A DNA stretch of 8,451 nt. Source: Prolixibacteraceae bacterium (GTDB taxonomy: Bacteria; Bacteroidota; Bacteroidia; Bacteroidales; Prolixibacteraceae). The stretch's first letter is position 1. Each line of letters starts with the position of its first letter. Below are positions 1-5,029 of this stretch, one piece after another. Where the stretch lies: assembly GCA_014380255.1 (NCBI GenBank), contig JACMKG010000426.1, forward strand, positions 1 to 8,451. Reading direction: 5' to 3'. The position numbers and the translations under genes were made by a program. The notes below the pieces were generated by a model. It was not told the DNA's origin. It was given only the letters and a program-made list of their open reading frames with translations, and searched no databases.

Positions 1-372
1 CCTGTGCATCGAATCGATTAATCCCCAAAAATCAACCTTGGCAGACTTGCCCCACTCAAATACAGTGGTTAGTTTATTAAAAAGGATGTTAGAATCGTTG
101 ACACAAGCTATCTGACTGTATTCGTGAGGATTAATGGTTTGGAATGCTTTGTAAAACATTCCAAGATCATATCCTTCATTTTTTACAAACAGCGTTTTTA
201 TAGTACCTGGATAAATGTCCTTTTCATTTTCTACCAGTCGTTTATTCGCTACAAGAATTATTTCATCAAAATGATAAGCTAACTCCTTCAGAAAGAGCAA
301 CACGTAAAAGGGAATGTACGACGAATTGCTGAAATGAATAAATACACAAAGGCTTCTTTTGGCACTATCCAT
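1..372 (-). CDS. RgpF-like rhamnan synthesis F family protein, N-terminal part (3' end outside window)
   Basis: Open frame of 124 codons from an ATG at 372 to the left edge with no stop. An in-frame TAA lies eight codons or so upstream, so this ATG is the most upstream possible start. The product resembles the RgpF family, which acts in assembly or export of rhamnose-rich and other cell-surface polysaccharides. Visible signs are an N-terminal FIHFSN strand (about 11-16), a NEGYDLGM motif (65-72) followed by a long gap to VNDSN (91-95), and DFWGLIDS (114-121). This order of N-x-GYD-x-G, NDS and DFWG is what I know from the family. Members are usually several hundred residues long, so most of the gene lies outside. 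It is transcribed away from the palindrome region and is probably the start of a polysaccharide locus. The exact sugar and reaction cannot be read from this fragment. A different glycosyltransferase-like family is the main alternative. Confidence 0.75.
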   Translation of the reverse strand, partial: MDSAKRSLCVFIHFSNSSYIPFYVLLFLKELAYHFDEIILVANKRLVENEKDIYPGTIKTLFVKNEGYDLGMFYKAFQTINPHEYSQIACVNDSNILFNKLTTVFEWGKSAKVDFWGLIDSMHR

Positions 373-588
373 ACAATAAAAGATTGTTTCTGGAAATTAG
401 ATATCATTTAGGGTTGAAAGAACCGTACACTAAATTAATCAATTAACAGGGAAGATATGGGCAACCTGATTAATTATTTATAGGATCGATGCTAAAGATT
501 AAAACTAAGTAAGATGAAACTTTTATTGTCGTATTTTTGAATAGTTATTCTTTGAAATTTTAAACCCTTGGCTACAGCTGATTAAGAA

Positions 589-743
589 AACCTTATTTTT
601 TGCCATAACCTTCGTAGCCTGGAAGAATCCCCCTGAACCAACCTTATTAACCTTATCTTAAAACGTTGGATTTGATAAGGTTGATAAGGTTGGAGGTGTG
701 GGGTTTCTGTCTTGGCTACGAAGGTTTAATAATTGATAAGGTT
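589..743. repeat. Large imperfect palindrome 1 with paired AACCTTATC repeats at its centre
   Basis: Nested inverted repeats span about 155 bases. The innermost arms are 638-657 and 674-693, matching at 19 of 20 positions around a 16-base loop. Each arm is two tandem copies of a 9-base unit (GATAAGGTT on the right). Next out, AGAATCCCC (624-632) faces GGGGTTTCT (700-708), 8 of 9. AACCTTCGTAGCC (607-619) pairs perfectly with 714-726, and AACCTTAT (589-596) pairs with 736-743. The single core mismatch would be a G-U wobble in RNA. The element could be a mobile intergenic repeat (REP/MITE-like), a structured RNA or a two-way terminator. No coding potential was seen inside it. Confidence 0.8.
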
Positions 744-896
744 AGAAACAAAAAGCCACATCACTTATTTCATATTGGGGAAATGGTATATCAAACGACT
801 CTGTGTTTTACTGTTTTGCGAAATTTATTTAGATAGACATATTCGACATTATTTTATTTCTATTACTTAAGTGTTTCACAACCAACATTCAGATAT

Positions 897-1057
897 GTTT
901 TTTAAAATCTTACTTTTTAATTTTGATCTTAGTAACCAAAAGGACATCCCCACCATCACTTTAATCTTATTGATCTTATAATAAGATTGATAAGATTGGA
1001 CAACAGGTCTTATTGCCTGTTGCTAAGATTAAGTTATAAAAGTAAGATTTAAAAAAC
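897..1057. repeat. Large imperfect palindrome 2, same design as palindrome 1
   Basis: Core arms are 963-979 and 981-997, matching at 15 of 17 positions with almost no loop. Each is again a doubled unit, here of the form AATCTTATC instead of AACCTTATC. Further out, GATCTTAGTAAC (925-936) faces 1019-1030 (10 of 12), and AAATCTTACTTTT (905-917) pairs perfectly with 1038-1050. Runs of T and A close the outer ends. The right arm also carries its own 7-bp hairpin, CAACAGG (1001-1007) with CCTGTTG (1016-1022), which the left arm lacks. Layout and core unit match palindrome 1, so the two probably belong to one family. Confidence 0.75.
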
Positions 1058-1157
1058 CTAGCCATTCAATTGCATAATTTCCTGTGAAGTAAAAATCTTT
1101 TCTATCCATCGTCTTTTGCACTTGATACCTTAAAGGAGCCTTTGCCCATAATGGCAG

Positions 1158-1192
1158 AAAAATAAAAAATCCCGGTAATTGCTTACCGGGAT
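1158..1192 (-). terminator. Rho-independent terminator of the HU-rng operon
   Basis: On the minus strand, 12 bases after the rng stop, ATCCCGGTAA (1192-1183) forms a perfect 10-bp stem with its complement (1178-1169) across a 4-base loop. TTTTTATTTTT follows (1168-1158). A GC-containing stem plus U-tract is the classical intrinsic terminator. The plus-strand side lacks a comparable T-run, so it should act mainly on rng transcription. Confidence 0.9.
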
Positions 1193-1204
1193 CCTTTATG
1201 AGAT

Positions 1205-2755
1205 TTAAAAAACGATCTCTTCATTATTTTCGTCAAAGAAATGGTACTCTGTAAGCGAATACGAGTTCACTTCCTCCACTTGAATACCTTTCAGGAATTT
1301 AAATGCCCATTGATTTTTAATGGACCAGAACCCTTTATTGAGAAAGGCAGCCAAATAATTATGTGTTTTGATGGTTACCTTTTTCTTATTAAGTTCCTTA
1401 AAGATATAGTTTATTTTACTTTCCAATTCATCAACCAGTAAAATGGTTGGAGTCACTTTACCCGTTCCTTTACAGGTAGGGCAAACTTCAGCTGTTTCAA
1501 CGTGTTCTTCAGGCCGTACACGTTGGCGTGTTATCTGCAAAAGGCAGAATTTGCTCAATGGCAGGATGTTGTGTTTGGTACGATCCACAGCCATTGCTTC
1601 TTTCATCCGCTCATAGACTTTATGGCGGTTTTCGGCTTGATGCATGTCGATAAAATCAACTACAATAATGCCGCCCATATCTCTCAATCGAAGCTGACGT
1701 GCAATTTCTTCGGCAGCCGAAAGGTTTACTTCCAGCGCATTGGTTTCCTGGTCGACACCAGCTTTCGAACGGGTCCCACTGTTCACATCAATAACATGAA
1801 ATGCTTCAGTGTGTTCTATTATCAGGTATGCTCCATTTTTGAAGGATACAGTTTTTCCAAAAGATGCTTTTAATTGTTTATCAATCCCGTAATAGTCGAA
1901 TATGGATTGATTTCCTTTATAAAGTTTTACAATATTTTTCTTTTCAGGAGCGATGGTACCCAGATATTCAGTAATTTCTTCACAAGCAGTAGCATCATTC
2001 ACGATAATGCTATTGAAGTTGGGATGATAAATATCCCTAAGCAGAGAGGTAGTCCGGTCCATTTCTCCAATAATGAGAGCAGGGGCGTTTACCTTTCTTA
2101 ATTTCTGAAATGTTGTTTCGAATTTAGTAACCAGTCGTTTTAATTCCTGGTCTAATTCAGCAACTTTTTTACCTTCAGCAGCCGTTCTGACTATTACACC
2201 GTATTTTCGGGGTCGTATGCTTTGAATCAGCTTTTTAAGCCTTACTTTTTCTTCGTTGGATTCAATTTTCTGCGAAATGCTTACTTTTTCGCTGAAAGGC
2301 ATCAACACCATATTACGGCCTGCAATAGAGACCTCTGAGGTTAACCGGGGACCTTTGGTTGAGATAGGCTCTTTAGCTACCTGTACCAGGATATTTTGAC
2401 CGGTTTTAAGAATATCTGAGATCTTCCCATCCTTATCTATATCCGGTTCGGATTGGATTTTCGAGATGGAAAAGATTTTGTTGTTTTTTGACGAGGCAGC
2501 TTTGAGAAACTTATTCAGAGTGGCAAACTGCGGCCCCATGTCAAGGTAATGGAGAAAAGCATCTTTCTCGTATCCAACGTCAATGAATGCAGCGTTCAAA
2601 CTGGGCATAATTTTCTTTACGCGTCCGAGATAGATATCTCCAACGGCAAATTTAGCCCCTGTCATTTCCCTGTTAAGTTCGACTAACCGCTTATCTTCCA
2701 ATAAAGCAATCACCACTTCAGATGGAGAGACATCTACAATTATATCGCTACTCAC
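1205..2755 (-). CDS. rng: Ribonuclease G (RNase E/G family)
   Basis: A 516-residue endoribonuclease that cuts single-stranded A/U-rich RNA. RNase G matures the 5' end of 16S rRNA and turns over mRNAs in the cytoplasm. An S1-type RNA-binding segment lies at about 38-130 (GDIYLGRVKKI, then GYEKDAFLHYLD). The DNase I-like catalytic core carries D323 in VIDVNSG and D367 in VVDFIDM, equivalent to the Mg-binding D303 and D346 of E. coli RNase E. The Zn-link is CPTC (425-428). The long C-terminal scaffold of RNase E is absent, so this is the G form, with the usual Bacteroidota length. The start is GTG: an in-frame TAG lies four codons upstream, no ATG is available, and AGGA sits about 8 bases before it, an unusually clear ribosome-binding site for this phylum. 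It is the last gene of the operon with HU and the small basic protein. Confidence 0.96.
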   Translation of the reverse strand: MSSDIIVDVSPSEVVIALLEDKRLVELNREMTGAKFAVGDIYLGRVKKIMPSLNAAFIDVGYEKDAFLHYLDMGPQFATLNKFLKAASSKNNKIFSISKIQSEPDIDKDGKISDILKTGQNILVQVAKEPISTKGPRLTSEVSIAGRNMVLMPFSEKVSISQKIESNEEKVRLKKLIQSIRPRKYGVIVRTAAEGKKVAELDQELKRLVTKFETTFQKLRKVNAPALIIGEMDRTTSLLRDIYHPNFNSIIVNDATACEEITEYLGTIAPEKKNIVKLYKGNQSIFDYYGIDKQLKASFGKTVSFKNGAYLIIEHTEAFHVIDVNSGTRSKAGVDQETNALEVNLSAAEEIARQLRLRDMGGIIVVDFIDMHQAENRHKVYERMKEAMAVDRTKHNILPLSKFCLLQITRQRVRPEEHVETAEVCPTCKGTGKVTPTILLVDELESKINYIFKELNKKKVTIKTHNYLAAFLNKGFWSIKNQWAFKFLKGIQVEEVNSYSLTEYHFFDENNEEIVF

Positions 2756-2800
2756 TACGTTTTCCTATTTTTTTACGTTTAAATTACCAGACTTAAAAAC

Positions 2801-2839
2801 ATATTAAACCTAAAGCACTCAGTACTTTAGGTTTAATAT
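2801..2839 (-). terminator. AT-rich intercistronic hairpin upstream of rng (partial terminator, attenuator or processing site)
   Basis: A perfect 15-bp inverted repeat (2801-2815 with 2825-2839) with a 9-base loop lies between the small basic gene and rng. Read on the minus strand, GTTTTTAAG follows it, giving a run of five U. Only three of the 15 pairs are G-C, so it is a weak terminator at best and may let part of the transcripts continue into rng. It lies 45 bases before the rng start, so it could also be a site where RNase G or another nuclease sets rng mRNA levels. No promoter box was found between it and rng. Confidence 0.5.
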
Positions 2840-2878
2840 TAATAGTGTCTTTAAAAGCTATTGCTTAATAAAGAACGA

Positions 2879-2971
2879 CTATTTTTTCTTTTTATGTCTG
2901 TTTTTTCTCAGTCTCTTTTTACGCTTGTGCGTAGCCATTTTGTGTCCTTTTCTTTTTTTTCCGCTTGGCAT
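2879..2971 (-). CDS. 30-residue lysine/arginine-rich protein, probable small ribosomal protein (AURKAIP1/COX24 domain, mS38/bS22-like)
   Basis: The frame runs from ATG (2971) to TAG (2879). It begins MPSGKKRKGHKM and continues ATHKRKKRLRK, and about two thirds of its residues are Lys, Arg or His. The K-M-x-x-H-K-x-K-K-R pattern at residues 11-20 is what I know from the AURKAIP1/COX24 C-terminal domain (DUF1713), found in mitochondrial mS38 and in tiny bacterial proteins similar to the small-subunit protein bS22. I therefore infer an rRNA-binding role in the small ribosomal subunit. The gene starts only 6 bases after the HU stop codon and lies upstream of rng on the same strand, which fits a ribosome-production operon. 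No Shine-Dalgarno sequence precedes it (the leader is AT only), so translation may be coupled to HU. A second in-frame ATG at residue 12 is a less likely start. It is short enough to be missed by standard gene callers. Confidence 0.85.
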   Translation of the reverse strand: MPSGKKRKGHKMATHKRKKRLRKNRHKKKK

Positions 2972-2977
2972 AATAAA

Positions 2978-3262
2978 TTATTTTACTTGGTCTTTAACTT
3001 GTGCTACAAATGTTTTCGCTGGTTTGAAAGAAGGGATAAAATGCTCAGGAATAATGATCGTAGTATTCCTTGAAATATTACGTGCAGTTTTCTCTGCTCT
3101 TCTTTTTACTATAAAACTGCCAAAACCACGAAGATACACGTTTCTTCCCTCGGTTAGAGAATCTTTCACTGTTTCCATGAAAGCTTCAACGGCTTTCTGT
3201 ACTGTCACTTTCTCAATACCTGTGTTTTTACTTACCTCGTTTACGATATCTGCTTTTGTCAT
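2978..3262 (-). CDS. hup: HU-family histone-like DNA-binding protein
   Basis: A 94-residue nucleoid protein of the HU/IHF family, which binds as a dimer in the minor groove, bends DNA and packs the chromosome. The N-terminal helices are visible in MTKADIVNEVSKNTGIEK and the following VQKAVEAFMETVKDSL. The family signature with its conserved GFGSF follows (residues 46-50, in YLRGFGSFIVKRR). The DNA-binding arm (about 55-78) has TARNISRNTTIIIP in place of the proteobacterial RNPxTGE form. This is the usual Bacteroidota variant and I do not read it as a defect. Length matches the family (90-100). The gene is first in an operon with the 30-residue basic protein and rng, and is transcribed divergently from mutY. 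A TAnnTTTG promoter box lies about 50 bases upstream of the start. Confidence 0.95.
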   Translation of the reverse strand: MTKADIVNEVSKNTGIEKVTVQKAVEAFMETVKDSLTEGRNVYLRGFGSFIVKRRAEKTARNISRNTTIIIPEHFIPSFKPAKTFVAQVKDQVK

Positions 3263-3314
3263 TTCTTAAAATATTTAGTTTTCAACAATTTATAAAACCG
3301 AAACAATTGGTGTG

Positions 3315-3344
3315 CAAAAATAAAAATTATTTAAAAATTAGAAA
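3315..3344 (-). promoter_or_regulatory. Bacteroidota-type promoter for the HU operon
   Basis: On the minus strand TATTTTTG (3322-3315) fits the Bacteroidota -7 consensus TAnnTTTG exactly. TTTC (3344-3341), one base off the -33 TTTG, lies 18 bases upstream of it. Transcription would start near 3308, giving a leader of about 45 bases before the HU ATG. The sequence match is direct; the activity is inferred. Confidence 0.6.
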
Positions 3345-3358
3345 CATTATAATTAGAT

Positions 3359-3366
3359 TATTTTTG
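3359..3366 (+). promoter_or_regulatory. -7 promoter box for mutY
   Basis: TATTTTTG matches the Bacteroidota -7 consensus TAnnTTTG exactly and lies 35 bases before the mutY ATG. No clear TTTG is seen at the usual -33 spacing, so the promoter may be weaker than the HU one. The box is part of an inverted repeat with the HU promoter: TGCAAAAATAA at 3313-3323 is mirrored by TTATTTTTGCA at 3358-3368. Confidence 0.5.
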
Positions 3367-3401
3367 CAATTCGAAAAGATTTTAAAGTAGTTAGACAAAA
3401 C

Positions 3402-4454
3402 ATGGATATTTTCAACTCTAATATACATCAATGGTATTCTAAATTCAAGCGTGATTTGCCGTGGCGAAACACACATGATCCTTACTTTATCTGGCTTTCA
3501 GAAATTATTCTTCAGCAGACCAGGGTTGATCAGGGGTTAGCGTATTATTCGAAATTTGTGGATGAATTCCCAACAATCACAAGTCTTGCCCAAGCAACTG
3601 AAGATCAGGTATTGAAATTATGGCAAGGCTTAGGTTATTACTCCAGGGCCAGAAACCTTCATTTCACTGCTAAATATATCAAGGACCAATACTACGGAAA
3701 ATTTCCGGATAAATATCATGAATTGCTATTATTAAAAGGAATAGGTCATTATACGGCAGCAGCAATCGCATCCATTTCCTTTAACGAGCAGGTTCCTGCC
3801 GTGGATGGAAATGTTTTCAGGGTTCTTTCCCGCTATTTTGGAATCAGTGATCCCATCGATACTACTCAGGGGAAAAAAGTATTCACAAAATTGGCTGGAG
3901 ATCTGATCAAAGGAACCGATCCGGGCATGCACAATCAGGCCCTTATGGAATTTGGGGCCCTGCAGTGCACTCCGCAAAAACCGAATTGTTTGGAATGTCC
4001 TTTGATGAATCATTGTTATGCCTATTCTGCCAATAAAACAGCAGACTTTCCGGTCAAACAAAATAAAACCAAGCAACGCGATCGCTATTTTAGCTATTTT
4101 GTACTTCACCACGAAGAACATACGTGGATTAAAAAGCGTTTAAATAAAGATATCTGGAAAAATCTATATGAATTTCCCATGATTGAAACATTGTCTGCCA
4201 CATCCATCGAAACACTTTTTTCAATGCAGGAAGTAAAGCAATTAGTGAGTTCTGATTTTGTAGTGGGGAAAATAGTGGATTGGAAAGTTCATCTATTGTC
4301 GCATCAGAAAATAAACTACCGGATTATCTCAATTCACAAGCTTGGGGAGAGTAAAATGCCCGATGATTTGATTAAGGTAAATAAGGCAGATATTTTTAAC
4401 TTTGCGATACCTAAATTATTGGAAAAACATATAAAAAATGGACTTAATGAATGA
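3402..4454 (+). CDS. mutY: A/G-specific adenine glycosylase MutY
   Basis: A 350-residue base-excision repair enzyme that removes adenine mispaired with 8-oxoguanine or guanine. The catalytic domain carries the glutamate E34 (in LSEIILQQTRV), the helix-hairpin-helix LKGIGHYTAAAI (111-122) and the essential aspartate D135 (in AVDGNVFRV). The [4Fe-4S] cluster ligands are C189, C196, C199 and C205 with the canonical 6-2-5 spacing. A C-terminal Nudix-like 8-oxoG recognition domain follows (about 228-345), with the DIWKNLYEFP segment (250-259) and LLSHQKINYRI (298-308), whose SH motif probes the 8-oxoG partner in the family. All key residues are present and the length is normal. The ATG is preceded by an A-rich leader without Shine-Dalgarno. 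The gene is divergent from HU and lies 126 bases before ssb. Confidence 0.97.
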   Translation: MDIFNSNIHQWYSKFKRDLPWRNTHDPYFIWLSEIILQQTRVDQGLAYYSKFVDEFPTITSLAQATEDQVLKLWQGLGYYSRARNLHFTAKYIKDQYYGKFPDKYHELLLLKGIGHYTAAAIASISFNEQVPAVDGNVFRVLSRYFGISDPIDTTQGKKVFTKLAGDLIKGTDPGMHNQALMEFGALQCTPQKPNCLECPLMNHCYAYSANKTADFPVKQNKTKQRDRYFSYFVLHHEEHTWIKKRLNKDIWKNLYEFPMIETLSATSIETLFSMQEVKQLVSSDFVVGKIVDWKVHLLSHQKINYRIISIHKLGESKMPDDLIKVNKADIFNFAIPKLLEKHIKNGLNE

Positions 4455-4580
4455 TTTTTTAATTTAGAAATGTTAATTTTAAACAATTGATGTTCAATTA
4501 AATAATTTGTAGAAATATACAATAGAGTGTAAGTATTTTATTGTAAATTTATTTGTAATTAAACTAAAAAATATACCCAT

Positions 4581-5012
4581 ATGTCAGTAAACAAAGTAAT
4601 TTTAGTTGGTAACGTGGGCCGTGATCCCGAAACCAAACATTTAGACAAAGGTGTTACAGTAACCAGGTTCTCGTTGGCAACAACTGAGAATTACACTGCA
4701 AAAACCGGGGAAAAGGTAAGTAACACTGAATGGCACAATATTGTGGCATGGAGAGGCCTTGCTGAAATGATAGAAAAGTATGTAAAAAAAGGCAGCCAGA
4801 TTTATATTGAAGGTCGGCTTAGGACAAATTCATACGAAAAAGATGGTCAAAAGCATTTCTCAACTGAAATCGTGGCAGATAACATCCAATTATTGGGTAA
4901 ACGCGAAGGACAGGCAGAAACGACCCCTCAGAATGGACGGACAGATCAACAACTGCAATCTGTGAGTGAACCGGATTTTAATCAACCGGAAGAAGACGAT
5001 TTACCATTTTAA
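4581..5012 (+). CDS. ssb: Single-stranded DNA-binding protein SSB
   Basis: A 143-residue protein that coats single-stranded DNA as a tetramer during replication, repair and recombination. The OB-fold covers about 1-107, starting SVNKVILVGNVGRDPE, with base-stacking aromatics W51 and W57 and the typical IEGRLRTNSYEKDGQ strand (76-90). A short Gln/Glu-rich linker leads to the acidic tip EEDDLPF (137-143), the docking peptide for partner proteins, which is intact. The ATG follows a very A/T-rich leader without Shine-Dalgarno. Only 17 bases separate its stop from the gldE start, and the mutY-ssb-gldE order is one I know from many Bacteroidota genomes. I found no exact TAnnTTTG box in 4455-4580, so ssb may be co-transcribed with mutY or use a weaker promoter. 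Confidence 0.97.
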   Translation: MSVNKVILVGNVGRDPETKHLDKGVTVTRFSLATTENYTAKTGEKVSNTEWHNIVAWRGLAEMIEKYVKKGSQIYIEGRLRTNSYEKDGQKHFSTEIVADNIQLLGKREGQAETTPQNGRTDQQLQSVSEPDFNQPEEDDLPF

Positions 5013-5029
5013 TAACTAATAATACTTAA

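Larger units (their letters stand above)
373..1157. other. Gene-free intergenic region between the RgpF-like gene and rng
   Basis: No convincing protein gene is present on either strand. The longest ATG frames I could follow here are under 20 codons. The stretch is AT-rich and is dominated by two large imperfect palindromes, listed separately. A perfect TAnnTTTG box (TATTTTTG, 532-539, plus strand) has no matching -33 element and no gene downstream, though it points towards the first palindrome. CTTGGCTAC occurs twice as a direct repeat, at 567-575 and 711-719. The pieces between and beside the palindromes (373-588, 744-896, 1058-1157) show nothing I recognise. The promoter of the RgpF-like gene should lie in 373-588, but I could not identify it. 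Confidence 0.7.

Noticed and set aside
532..539. TATTTTTG, a perfect -7 box on the plus strand
   Set aside because: No -33 element at the right distance and no gene downstream. It remains possible for an RNA covering palindrome 1, but I cannot support that.
638..693. Repeated GATAAGGTT units as a possible short CRISPR array
   Set aside because: Only two tandem units per arm, directly abutting and inverted across a centre, with no regular spacers or cas genes.
784..837. 17-codon ATG frame on the plus strand between the palindromes
   Set aside because: Too short, no ribosome-binding site or family resemblance, and no neighbouring gene to couple with.
1241..2101. Three open frames on the plus strand opposite rng
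   Set aside because: They are antisense to a well-supported RNase G gene, have no family motifs, and their composition follows from the rng codons.
2861..3269. Plus-strand frames of 70 and 114 codons opposite HU and the small basic gene
   Set aside because: The minus-strand genes match known families. The plus-strand products are Phe/Ser/Leu-rich mirror translations of Lys-rich codons.
3732..4121. 129-codon minus-strand frame inside mutY
   Set aside because: It lies fully inside the intact catalytic and iron-sulfur region of MutY and has no recognisable domain.
4485..4499. AATTGA/TCAATT inverted repeat between mutY and ssb
   Set aside because: A 6-bp AT-only repeat in AT-rich DNA is expected by chance, and no U-tract follows.
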